From Christiangramia oceanisediminis (GTDB lineage Bacteria; Bacteroidota; Bacteroidia; Flavobacteriales; Flavobacteriaceae): DNA of 64,000 nucleotides. Below are positions 23,722-32,686 of the stretch, in pieces. A model generated the notes under the pieces. It worked only from the letters and a program-made list of their open reading frames with translations. It ran no database searches and was not told the DNA's origin. A program made the translations under genes and the position numbers. The stretch's first letter is position 1. Every line of letters starts with the position of its first letter. The DNA lies in the NCBI RefSeq assembly GCF_022570735.2, contig NZ_JANCNS010000003.1, positions 620,001 through 684,000 of the forward strand. Direction: 5' to 3'.

Positions 23722-26019
23722 CTAATCGTCTTTTACATCGTACCTGTCCAGCATCATCACTTTGTCCCAGGCCTTTACAAAATCTTTTATAAAACGCTCA
23801 TTTCCATCTTCTGCACCATAGACCTCAGCAATATTTCGAAGCTGTGCATTAGACCCAAAAATAAGGTCGCAACGGGTAGCCGTATATTTGGTTTCGCCGG
23901 TTTCGCGATGCTTGATGTCGAACAGCATTTCCTTGTCGTTTTGCGGAACCCACTCGTAATCCATGCTTAGAAGTACCTTAAAGAAATCATTGCTCAGAGT
24001 TCCCGGACGATCGGTAAAAACTCCATGGCTGGAATGATCGAAGTTTTGATCCAGGACTCGCAGACCTGCAGTTAGAACGGTCCATTCTGGTGCATTTAAA
24101 GTAAGCAACTGTGCGCGATCCAGGAATATCCTTTCTGGCGGCACATGATATCCCACTTTATCGTTATGGTAATTTTTAAATCCATCTGAAACGGGTTTCA
24201 GCCAGTCGAAACTTTCCACATCGGTCTGGTCTGGAGTGGCATCTGTACGCCCTGGAGTAAAAGGAACTTCTATGCTGAAGCCACCATCCCTGGCTGCTTT
24301 TTCTACCGCTGCACAACCTCCAAGTACCACAAGGTCTGCCAGTGAAACTTTTTTGTTGCCAGACTGATTTCCGTCGAAATCATCTTTGATTGATTTTAAC
24401 CTATCCAGAACTTTATAAAGCTCTCTTGGCCTGTTCAGATCCCAATTATTTTGAGGTTCCAGGGCTATACGCGCACCGTTGGCTCCTCCCCGTTTATCTG
24501 AATCACGATAGATAGCTGCGGAAGACCAGGCTGCTGAAACCAATTCAGAAACTGAAAGTCCACTGTCCAGGATCTTTTGTTTTAAAGCAGTAATGTCTGA
24601 TTCCCCAATAAGATCATAATCTCTTTTTGGAACCGGATCCTGCCAGATCAGATCTTCTTCGGGAACTTCAGGCCCCAGGTAACGATCTTTTGGCCCCATG
24701 TCTCTATGCGTTAATTTATACCAGGCTCTTGAAAAAGCATCGGTAAAATATTCAAAATCGTTCAGGAATTTCTCGCAAATTTCACGATAAGCCGGATCTA
24801 CCTTTAGAGCGATATCTGATGTCATCATCATCAAATCGTTCATCTTTCCCTCCTCGTGAGCATCGGGTGTTTTAGGAGCATTCGCATCCTCGGGAGTCCA
24901 TTGAACAGCTCCTGCCGGACTTTCGGTCTTTTTCCAGTCATATTTGAAAAGATTGATGAGGTAACTATTATCCCAGGTTGTAGGATCTGGTGTCCAGGAA
25001 CCTTCGATCCCGTTTGTCATGGTATACTTACCAAATCCGGTGCCTTCAGGATTTTGCCAGCCCATACCCATAGCCTGTAATGGCGCGCCTTCCGGTGCAG
25101 GTCCTATTTTCTCTGCGCTTACCATTCCGTGGCTTTTTCCAAAGGCATGTCCACCGGCCACCAATGCAACCGTCTCTTCATCATTCATCGCCATACGTTT
25201 AAATGATTCCCGAATGGCCATAGCAGAATCCATTGGCTCCCCATTACCTCCCGGACCCTCGGGATTTACGTAAATCAAAGCCTGGTGAGTTGCTGCAACC
25301 GGGTTTTCCAGGTCACGATCTGGATCTGATGGTTCACCCTTCCATCTTAATGTCTGGCTCACCATTTGTTCCGGATGTCCGTCGTAGTATTCACCCACCT
25401 TGGATTCTTTGAATGGCTTACCATTCCAGAATTCAGGTCCCCAGTAAGTACTGCGATCGGGTTCCCAGGCATCCCGGCGCCCACCGCCAAAACCGAAGGT
25501 TGGGAAATTCATGATCTCCAAAGCACAATTTCCGGTAAGTACGATAAGGTCTGCCCAGGAAAGGGAAGCTCCGTATTTTTGTTTGATAGGCCAAAGCAGC
25601 CTGCGGGATTTATCGATATTCCCATTATCCCACCAGGAATTAAGCGGACCAAAACGCATCATTGCTTGGCCAGCACCTCCACGACCATCAGCGATACGGT
25701 AAGTTCCCGCCGAATGCCAGGCCATACGAATCATCTGCGGGCCGTAGTTATTATAATCTGCCGGCCACCAGTCTTTTGAATCCACCAGTAAATCCTTGAT
25801 CTCTTTTTTTAATTGCTTAAGGTCGATCTTATTAAAAGCCTCCTTGTAATTCTCGTCTCTCAATGGGTTCGCGGCTGCTGGTTCCTGGTGTAACAGTTCT
25901 ACCTGTAACCGGTTAGGCCACCAGTCGTCAAGTTGTGGTGAAGTTCCAATAGCACCACCAACCCGGGTACCTCTGAATGGGCATTTAGCCAGGTTATCTG
26001 GATTATCCATGTTTTTCAT
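23722..26019 (-). CDS. katG: Catalase-peroxidase KatG
   Basis: A 765-aa bifunctional haem enzyme that removes hydrogen peroxide. The distal active site is [13 protein letters not shown], with Arg98, Trp101 and His102. The proximal haem ligand is His291 in [10 protein letters not shown]. The Met-Tyr-Trp adduct residues are present: Trp101, Tyr250 (LIYVNPEGP) and Met276 (FKRMAMND). The second, non-catalytic peroxidase-like half is intact. Length is typical. It is monocistronic, with its own terminator. No OxyR-type site could be recognised upstream. Confidence 0.97.
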   Translation of the reverse strand: MKNMDNPDNLAKCPFRGTRVGGAIGTSPQLDDWWPNRLQVELLHQEPAAANPLRDENYKEAFNKIDLKQLKKEIKDLLVDSKDWWPADYNNYGPQMIRMAWHSAGTYRIADGRGGAGQAMMRFGPLNSWWDNGNIDKSRRLLWPIKQKYGASLSWADLIVLTGNCALEIMNFPTFGFGGGRRDAWEPDRSTYWGPEFWNGKPFKESKVGEYYDGHPEQMVSQTLRWKGEPSDPDRDLENPVAATHQALIYVNPEGPGGNGEPMDSAMAIRESFKRMAMNDEETVALVAGGHAFGKSHGMVSAEKIGPAPEGAPLQAMGMGWQNPEGTGFGKYTMTNGIEGSWTPDPTTWDNSYLINLFKYDWKKTESPAGAVQWTPEDANAPKTPDAHEEGKMNDLMMMTSDIALKVDPAYREICEKFLNDFEYFTDAFSRAWYKLTHRDMGPKDRYLGPEVPEEDLIWQDPVPKRDYDLIGESDITALKQKILDSGLSVSELVSAAWSSAAIYRDSDKRGGANGARIALEPQNNWDLNRPRELYKVLDRLKSIKDDFDGNQSGNKKVSLADLVVLGGCAAVEKAARDGGFSIEVPFTPGRTDATPDQTDVESFDWLKPVSDGFKNYHNDKVGYHVPPERIFLDRAQLLTLNAPEWTVLTAGLRVLDQNFDHSSHGVFTDRPGTLSNDFFKVLLSMDYEWVPQNDKEMLFDIKHRETGETKYTATRCDLIFGSNAQLRNIAEVYGAEDGNERFIKDFVKAWDKVMMLDRYDVKDD

Positions 26020-26451
26020 AAAATAAAATATTGCTGGATTAAAAAATAAGTTTACAGTTGAATGGCTAGTATCTTTCCCGGCAACTAATTGTATGGTTAA
26101 TCATGTTACCTAACCCAATGATCCAGTATCGAAAAGCTATAATGATCTTTTACTTAATGAAGGGAAATAAGGAAGAAAAATATAGTCGTTATTTAATGTT
26201 TAATTTCAAAAGCAGAATTTAGGAAGAAGCTGATAATTAAGACGATCTACACTCGTTAAACTTTATTTAAAACATTTCTTCCCATAATAGCGACATTTGT
26301 AATCACCAGCTCTTCTTTCATTTATACTCAGCCTTTTAATTTAAAGGATGAACATTCTATCCCGCCAATGACTCAAAAGCGAATAAGACCCGATAAGAGT
26401 GAAAAATTTCAGGTATTCTTGGAGTCTGCAGAAAGAAGCTTTAGGTATTTT
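26020..26451. other. Upstream region of katG and 3' flank of saccharopine dehydrogenase-like gene
   Basis: No gene is supported. The bases near 26020-26120 should hold the katG promoter, but no clear TAnnTTTG box is seen. A frame on the plus strand from 26368 runs antisense to the neighbouring gene and is not considered real. Confidence 0.4.
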
Positions 26452-27615
26452 TTAATCGGAAACAGAATCCAGATCCAGCGAGCCGTAGATAGGTTTAATA
26501 AAATGCCCGTTCAAAAAGCTTTTGGTGGGGATCTGGCTTTGCAGAATGACCCCTTTGGCGGAATCCTGGAGCAGAAGCATGGCCGATTGCAGAAACGGAG
26601 CCGCGGTGGTGGTTTGTATTGCCCGGAGTTGATGCTTACCGATCTTCTGCGGAAGAATTTTCTTAGAGATTTCTATTCTTCGTAAGATTCCCTGAGCATC
26701 CTTCCCCTCCACCGACGCATAAAGGATCACCTGGTCTTCTTCGATATGCGGGATCATCGCCTGCATTTGTTCCTGCAATTTTTCTATGGCATCCGGCTGA
26801 TTCCCTATCGGTTTCAGTTGCTCTTCTACCCAGGAGTAATGCCCCGGAAACCTAAGGGTCTTATAATCCAGGGATCTAAGTTTTCCACTCAGGCTCTGTG
26901 GCAGATCGGCTGCACCGCCCGAAGTAAGATCTTCTTCGTAGGTTTTTCCGTCGATGATGATCTCAGCCCTCTCGGAGAGCGACGGCAGTTTAGCTTTTTT
27001 AAAATCGCGAATGACCTCGGCATCCTTTTGATATTCTGTAGCTACTCCCACCGGGCTCCAGGTGAACCCGTAATAGTGGGGTGCAACGGCATGCCTGGTA
27101 AGCGCCCCCACCTTAAGGGCCATAGAACCGGCTTTCTTCACATTATATTTCTTACAGAAAACCTGGAAAAGATGATTCCCCAGCACATTGATATAACCCG
27201 GAGCCAGGCCGGTTTGTAACAAAAAGCCGGTATCGGCATCAGCAGCCAGTTTTTTGATGGCCTCTGTTTCGGCAACATACTCTGTAAGATTCGCGTAATG
27301 TAAATGATGATCTTTAGCCAGCCGGGCCATTTGCGGGGCGAGGCTTCCCGGAAGGCAATCCAGGAGTATATCGGCTTTTCGCAGGCTTTTCTTCAGGGAA
27401 CTGTTAATACTATTTCCAGGCAATTCAAAACACTCGATCTGGGTTTTCCTGGAAACTCCTTTGTCGATCCATTGAGCCATCCTTTTCGCCTTGTCAGTAT
27501 CCCTGTTAAGTATGAGTAATTTAGGACTTACCTGGCTTAATTCGGCCAGCATCAGTCCAGCTGCTTTGGCTATACCGCCGGCGCCAGCAATGACAATAGT
27601 GTAGTTTTGGTCCAT
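26452..27615 (-). CDS. Saccharopine dehydrogenase family NAD(P)-dependent oxidoreductase
   Basis: A 387-aa protein. The N-terminal Rossmann motif is IVIAGAGGIAKAAG (residues 7-20), followed by the family pattern ILLDCLPG and GLAPGYINVLGNHLF. A C-terminal substrate domain completes the length expected for short saccharopine dehydrogenase-like proteins. The reaction is probably on a lysine-derived or similar amino-acid conjugate; the exact substrate is not given by the sequence. It is divergent from the TPR-kinase gene, and a promoter with a TATTTTTG box lies at 27649-27677. Confidence 0.8.
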   Translation of the reverse strand: MDQNYTIVIAGAGGIAKAAGLMLAELSQVSPKLLILNRDTDKAKRMAQWIDKGVSRKTQIECFELPGNSINSSLKKSLRKADILLDCLPGSLAPQMARLAKDHHLHYANLTEYVAETEAIKKLAADADTGFLLQTGLAPGYINVLGNHLFQVFCKKYNVKKAGSMALKVGALTRHAVAPHYYGFTWSPVGVATEYQKDAEVIRDFKKAKLPSLSERAEIIIDGKTYEEDLTSGGAADLPQSLSGKLRSLDYKTLRFPGHYSWVEEQLKPIGNQPDAIEKLQEQMQAMIPHIEEDQVILYASVEGKDAQGILRRIEISKKILPQKIGKHQLRAIQTTTAAPFLQSAMLLLQDSAKGVILQSQIPTKSFLNGHFIKPIYGSLDLDSVSD

Positions 27616-27648
27616 ACTTAAAGTTACATAATTTTAAGCCCTCCTGTT

Positions 27649-27677
27649 CAAAAATAAATCAGATTCAATAAAACAAA
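27649..27677 (-). promoter_or_regulatory. Promoter of saccharopine dehydrogenase-like gene
   Basis: On the minus strand a TTTG (27674-27677) is followed after 17 bases by TATTTTTG (27649-27656), which fits the flavobacterial -33/-7 pattern with a slightly short spacer. Confidence 0.45.
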
Positions 27678-27735
27678 CTGTATACGAAGAAAACTAAAAA
27701 ACTGGTATTTATTCGGCTTTTCCTATTTTCGCGCT

Positions 27736-29661
27736 ATGAATCTACGCCCCCTGTTTTTTATCTGTAGCCTGCTGATGCTCTCAATTTCGGCCTGCGAAAG
27801 CTCTGCTTCTTTTTCTGAAGATGCGCAGGCGGTGCGAAAAGATTCCGCTTTTATTTTGTTTGAAAAAGGAAAGACTGCCAAAGATCTTCGGGAAAAGATC
27901 TCCTATTTCAACAAGGCTCTTAAAGAATTGAAATTTAAAAAAGACACTATAATTCCCGATATTCTCGATTACAAGATCTATTATCATGTGAGTCTGAAAG
28001 AATATGATAGTTCGCTTTATTTTTCAGATTCTCTTATTAACACAGCCCGGGCTCAACAGGACTCCGCATACCTGGCCAAGGCCTATTACCGAAAAGCCTC
28101 TGCATTCAGAAATCTGAATCAATATGAAAAGCAATTTAAAAATTCCTTTGCTTCACGTGAGATCTATTTAAGAATTGGTGACACTTCTAATGCCGGACGA
28201 AGAACATCTGAAATGGCTTCGGCTCAAAGTCAGTTAACCGATTATACAGGCGCCCAGCAAACGGCCACAGAAGCCCTGGAATATTTAAAGGAAAATGATT
28301 CGGTTTATTTAAGCAGTATCTATAATACCATTGCCACCACCTATAGAAATCAGGGTTTATATGATGATGCGGCAAAAGAATGGAATAATGCACTTAGATA
28401 TGCTTCCAGCAGCCGGGACAGCCTGAGCAATTTGAATAATATCGCGCTTGCACTTCAGGATGAAAAAAGATTCGATGAAGCTATCAGGATTTTTGAGTCC
28501 ATCCTCGAAAGATCAGATCTCACTGTTTTAAAATCCCGGGCCCGATTCATGGACAACCTTGCTTACACGAAATGGCTGCAGGATCCTTCTGCACCGGTCC
28601 TTGAGGATTTACTGAAAGCAAAGGAGATAAGGCGCAGGCAGAACGACGAAAACGGGCTCCTGGCCAGTTATGATCACCTTTCAGATTACTTCAGAGATAA
28701 GAACAGCCAGCTTTCAAAAAAATATTCCGACAGTTTACTGTTAATCGCGAAAAATACGGGAAGCCAAACGGCCCAGCTCAATGCGATCCAGAAACTGATA
28801 GATCTTTCTCCTGCCGAAAAAACGAAGGGACTTTCCACGCAATATATTCGGTTAAATGATAGTATTCGATCTGAAAATCTAAGGGCCAAGAATCTATTTG
28901 CCAAAATAAGGTACGATGAAGAACAAAAGCAACGGGAGATCAATAACCTCCATGCTAAAGCCCTGCAACAAAAACTGCAAACCGAAGAATTGAAGAACCA
29001 GACGATCATACTTTCCTTAGGTGGATTGCTCCTGATGGTAAGCGGTGGATTCGGTTTTTATTATCTAAGGCAAAAACATGAAAGGGAAAAAATAAAAGAG
29101 GCCCACGATACAGAAACCAGGATTTCTAAAAAAATTCATGATGAGCTGGCTAATGACGTTTACAATGTGATGAGCGGTATGCAGGAAATAGCTCCGGTTG
29201 CTATGATGGATAAACTCGAACATATCTATAAACGAACCCGCAATATTTCCAGGGAAAACAGCAGTATCCCTCTCGGCCAAAATTACCTGCCTCATTTAAT
29301 TTCGACTTTAAGTTCAGCTACTTCAGAGGATACGAGGCTTATCTTACGCGGTGAAGACACGGTGAAATGGGACAGTCTTACTTCAGAGAAAAAAATCATC
29401 ATATACCGGGTGCTGCAGGAGATTATGATCAATATGAACAAACACAGCCAGGCGAGCCTGGTGGCGATCATATTTTCTGAAGAAAGAAATCTTCTGAAGA
29501 TCCAGTACTCAGACAACGGAATTGGCACCTCAGAAAATCAGCTGAAATCGGGCAATGGGCTACAGAATGTGGAAAACCGTATTTTTTCAATAAAAGGAAA
29601 GCTTACTTTTGAAACCGAAACAGACAGAGGTTTGAAAATATTCATTCAGATCCCAATTTAG
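27736..29661 (+). CDS. TPR-domain sensor histidine kinase, second paralogue
   Basis: A 641-aa kinase with the same layout as the one at 13646: a lipoprotein signal (LMLSISACESS), TPR-like repeats to about residue 375, a coiled coil and one transmembrane helix (about 418-440). KKIHDELAND follows with the likely phospho-acceptor His468, then a HATPase (LQEIMINMNKHSQA, DNGIGTS, GLQNVENRI). Many segments match the first copy nearly word for word (RKASAF-, YDEEQK-, HDTE-). The cognate regulator follows after nine bases. Confidence 0.85.
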   Translation: MNLRPLFFICSLLMLSISACESSASFSEDAQAVRKDSAFILFEKGKTAKDLREKISYFNKALKELKFKKDTIIPDILDYKIYYHVSLKEYDSSLYFSDSLINTARAQQDSAYLAKAYYRKASAFRNLNQYEKQFKNSFASREIYLRIGDTSNAGRRTSEMASAQSQLTDYTGAQQTATEALEYLKENDSVYLSSIYNTIATTYRNQGLYDDAAKEWNNALRYASSSRDSLSNLNNIALALQDEKRFDEAIRIFESILERSDLTVLKSRARFMDNLAYTKWLQDPSAPVLEDLLKAKEIRRRQNDENGLLASYDHLSDYFRDKNSQLSKKYSDSLLLIAKNTGSQTAQLNAIQKLIDLSPAEKTKGLSTQYIRLNDSIRSENLRAKNLFAKIRYDEEQKQREINNLHAKALQQKLQTEELKNQTIILSLGGLLLMVSGGFGFYYLRQKHEREKIKEAHDTETRISKKIHDELANDVYNVMSGMQEIAPVAMMDKLEHIYKRTRNISRENSSIPLGQNYLPHLISTLSSATSEDTRLILRGEDTVKWDSLTSEKKIIIYRVLQEIMINMNKHSQASLVAIIFSEERNLLKIQYSDNGIGTSENQLKSGNGLQNVENRIFSIKGKLTFETETDRGLKIFIQIPI

Positions 29662-29670
29662 TAACCCGGC

Positions 29671-30336
29671 ATGTTTAAAAAAGTATTGGTAGCAGAAGAC
29701 ATGGACAGTATCAACCACGCTGTTGCGTCTGTACTTAAGGAATTGAATATTCCGGAGGTGGCCCATGCCCAGTACTGCGACAAGGCCTGGCTGCTGGCGA
29801 AAAAGGCCGCACAGGATGGGCAGCCATTTGAACTGCTTATCTGTGATCTTTCCTTTAAGGAGGATCATCGGGAAGAAAAGATCAGGTCTGGGAAAGAATT
29901 GATCGCCATTTTGAAATCAGAATATCCCGACTTAAAAGTTCTGGTGAATTCTATCGAAGATCATCCGCAAACCGTGAAGGAATTATGGAATTCAGGTACT
30001 ATTGACGGGTACGTATGCAAGGATCGCCGTGGTTTAATGGAGTTAAAGGAGGGCCTTCTGAAACTGGAAAAAGGTGAAACCTATAACTCCCCTTCCATCC
30101 AAAAGGTATTGAACCAAAACAATTTGCTGGTTTTAAATGATTTTGAGATCAATATTGTAAAATTCCTGGCTAATGGGCTTACCCAGGATCAGATAGAACA
30201 GGAACTGAAAAGTAAGAATATCAAACCAAGCAGTAAAAGTGCCATCGAGAAAAGGCTAAAAGATCTTCGGGAGGAATTCAATGCGAATACCAATCCTCAT
30301 TTGATATCTATCATGAAAGATCTTCAATTGATATAA
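29671..30336 (+). CDS. NarL/LuxR-like response regulator, second paralogue
   Basis: A 221-aa regulator, the same length as the one at 15549. The receiver has E9/D10, D59 (LLICDLSF) and the conserved Lys in YVCKDRRG. The divergent LuxR-like output domain includes LANGLTQDQIEQELKS and SKSAIEKRLKDLREEF. It forms a two-component unit with the preceding TPR kinase. Shared architecture and identity with the first pair indicate an ancient duplication or two lineages of one family. Confidence 0.85.
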   Translation: MFKKVLVAEDMDSINHAVASVLKELNIPEVAHAQYCDKAWLLAKKAAQDGQPFELLICDLSFKEDHREEKIRSGKELIAILKSEYPDLKVLVNSIEDHPQTVKELWNSGTIDGYVCKDRRGLMELKEGLLKLEKGETYNSPSIQKVLNQNNLLVLNDFEINIVKFLANGLTQDQIEQELKSKNIKPSSKSAIEKRLKDLREEFNANTNPHLISIMKDLQLI

Positions 30337-30339
30337 AAT

Positions 30340-30403
30340 AATATGCCACGCCTTATGAAGCATGTTGAGTAGGGTCGATTTTGCTGATTAAGGCTGGCAT
30401 ATT
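30340..30403. other. Long-loop inverted repeat after second regulator
   Basis: AATATGCCA (30340-30348) and TGGCATATT (30395-30403) are 9-bp perfect arms with a 46-base loop, just after the regulator stop. There is no T-run. It may be part of an intergenic repeat. Confidence 0.35.
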
Positions 30404-31061
30404 ACTATAAAACAGGATAGAGGTTTACTCGCCCCCTGATGCAGAAAATCCAAAAAGGTGGCCCTATTGCCGATCTATGGGAAAGCACCAGAATTTCACC
30501 TATTTAGAAAAACCCTCCTTCTAAAATTTCTTTATACACTCAACCTTGCAGTATGAGAAGCAACATAAAGGTCCTGCCTGATACGGTAGGCAAGTTTTCT
30601 GTGCTGCATACCTGCTCCTGAAAAAGGATCCTGTTATTTAAAATCTGGTACTCATTTCAGAATTCAGGATGCGCCTGTAAAATCATTCTAACACGAGCTT
30701 ATTGTTCCTTCACCAACAAGGCTTTTCCTTACCGAATTTTATGCTGGATAAAGCAAGCATAAAAACCCTTCTTATTGTAAATCAAATTTTTAAAGTATAT
30801 TGTTAATGCATTATTATTCGGTCTTAACATTTTTGATAGGGCTCAATTCTAATGATCCTGGCATTTATGGGAGATAATTGCATTAAGATTATTGATTCCC
30901 TTAGATCACAATCCGCGATAACAGATATTTTCCTGTTATAAAGATGAATCGCCACCAAATTTGAAGTATAAAATCGTCTCCTGAAGTGTAGGCTACGATT
31001 AGAAAACCGGATAAAAGACCAGCAAAGGTTTTTTCCAAATGTGATAAGAAAACCCACTTCT
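30404..31061. other. Gene-free stretch of about 650 bases
   Basis: I see no supported gene here. Short frames exist but lack start, composition or neighbour support. Composition is like the flanking genes, so it may hold a decayed gene or an unrecognised RNA. Confidence 0.4.
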
Positions 31062-31952
31062 ATGAGTTCCGCTAAAAAGATAGACTGGTTAAGAATATTT
31101 TCGTTCCGCTCGATAGCTTTTACGCTTATAGGAGTTCTTCTTGCCATCGTTGGGCTTCAGGGTTTCATGGTTCCGAATAATTTCCTGGATGGTGGTGTTA
31201 CAGGGCTCTCTATCCTGATTAGCAGTTATGGTAACTTCCACATAAGCCTGCTTTTATTGGTTTTTAATATCCCGTTCCTGATAGTTGGTTACCACAAGAT
31301 CAGTCGAACTTTTGGAGTACAGACTCTAATAGCAATGCTTTTGCTTTCTGCGGGAATGTACTTTATCAATATCCCGGTATTTACTAATGATAAGGTTCTC
31401 ATCGCAATTTTTGGAGGTTTCTTCATTGGGCTCGGCATTGGATGCGTTATTCGAGGCGGTGGTGTAATTGATGGATTTGAGGTGATCGCACAGTATACTG
31501 AAAAAAAATCGGCATTTACCTCTGGCGAGATCATCCTTGCCCTCAATACTCTTATGATCATAGGCGCTGCCCTGCGCTTTGGAATAGAGACCGGAATGTA
31601 TTCGATCCTGGTCTATTTTACCGCCATGAAGACTGCCGACTATGTCGTTGACGGGTTTGAAGAATATACAGCCCTCCATATAATCTCAAAGGAATCGGAA
31701 CAAATAAAATTTGAGATCGTAAACAACTACAATAAGGCAGTCACCGTCTATAAAGGAGAGCGAGGATTTCTTCCCGGTTCCTACGATATAAATACAGATT
31801 GCGATATCATTATGACCGTGGTTACACGGCTGGAAATTCACAGGATCAAGATCGCGGTTTCTGAAATTGACCCAAATGCTTTTATTTTCGTGAACAGCAT
31901 TAAGGAAGTTAAGGGAGGGATCGTACGCCGAAATAATAAGACCAATGTCTAA
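31062..31952 (+). CDS. YitT family membrane protein
   Basis: About 296 aa with five or six hydrophobic helices in the first two thirds (FTLIGVLLAIVGLQGFMVP; GGFFIGLGIGCVIRGGGVID) and a C-terminal DUF2179 soluble domain. FLDGGVTGLS and GGGVIDGFE are typical YitT motifs. The ATG at 31062 is preferred over an upstream GTG at 31041. The 3' end overlaps the HD-domain gene by eight bases. The transport or signalling role of YitT proteins is unknown. Confidence 0.85.
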   Translation: MSSAKKIDWLRIFSFRSIAFTLIGVLLAIVGLQGFMVPNNFLDGGVTGLSILISSYGNFHISLLLLVFNIPFLIVGYHKISRTFGVQTLIAMLLLSAGMYFINIPVFTNDKVLIAIFGGFFIGLGIGCVIRGGGVIDGFEVIAQYTEKKSAFTSGEIILALNTLMIIGAALRFGIETGMYSILVYFTAMKTADYVVDGFEEYTALHIISKESEQIKFEIVNNYNKAVTVYKGERGFLPGSYDINTDCDIIMTVVTRLEIHRIKIAVSEIDPNAFIFVNSIKEVKGGIVRRNNKTNV

Positions 31953-32532
31953 AGATATCTTTGAAATCATTATCGATCGTTTGAAAAGGAAGCTTCCTCC
32001 GGAACTGCAATACCATAATGCCGAACATACCCAAATGGTGATAGATCAGGCGAGATTCCTGGCAAAGAAGGAGTCGGTTGAAGGCCGGGATGCTCATCTT
32101 ATCGAAATCGCCTGTTTGTTCCACGATATTGGTTTCCTGGATCAGATCAACGATCATGAAAAGAAGGGCTGCCAGATAGCCTCCAGGGAATTAACTAAAT
32201 ATGATTATACAAAGGAGGAAATTGAAAAGGTGTGCGGTATGATAAAGGCCACCGAAGTACCTCAAAAACCGCTCAACTTAAATGAAATGATCGTTGCAGA
32301 TGCCGATCTTTTTTACCTGGGAACTTCCAGCTATAAAACAATTAGCGAACGGCTTTACAGGGAGCTGCAGTTCTTAAATCCCAGATTGGAAAATGAACAA
32401 TGGTTTCGAATCCAGATCAATTTTCTCGAAGCGCATCAATTTCACACTTCGTATGCCCGGAAAAACCTGGAACCGGGAAAACAGGAGAACCTCCGAAAAC
32501 TGAAATCTGAATATGCCGAAATATTGGGATGA
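31945..32532 (+). CDS. HD-domain phosphohydrolase
   Basis: A 195-aa protein with the HD signature: YHNAEHTQMV (His28) and CLFHDIGFLD (His60/Asp61), with later ADADLFYLG. HD proteins are metal-dependent phosphohydrolases acting on nucleotides. Substrate unknown. Translational coupling with the upstream YitT gene (8-base overlap) suggests a shared role. Confidence 0.8.
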   Translation: MSKDIFEIIIDRLKRKLPPELQYHNAEHTQMVIDQARFLAKKESVEGRDAHLIEIACLFHDIGFLDQINDHEKKGCQIASRELTKYDYTKEEIEKVCGMIKATEVPQKPLNLNEMIVADADLFYLGTSSYKTISERLYRELQFLNPRLENEQWFRIQINFLEAHQFHTSYARKNLEPGKQENLRKLKSEYAEILG

Positions 32533-32686
32533 AAATTTCGGAAGTAATACTTCGATCTTCCTGATGACATTGAACACCGGAATTACATAATTCGGTATAA
32601 CATCCAAAAAACCTTACTGCCGCTGTCTTCCAAATGATTTTAAGATTTTTTTAATATATTGGATGCCTTTACCAGCCAATAACTTT

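Noticed and set aside
26368-26685. 105-codon plus-strand frame
   Set aside because: Mostly antisense to the saccharopine dehydrogenase-like gene and without coding character.
30824-31147. 107-codon minus-strand frame
   Set aside because: Overlaps the start of the YitT gene on the other strand; composition does not look coding.
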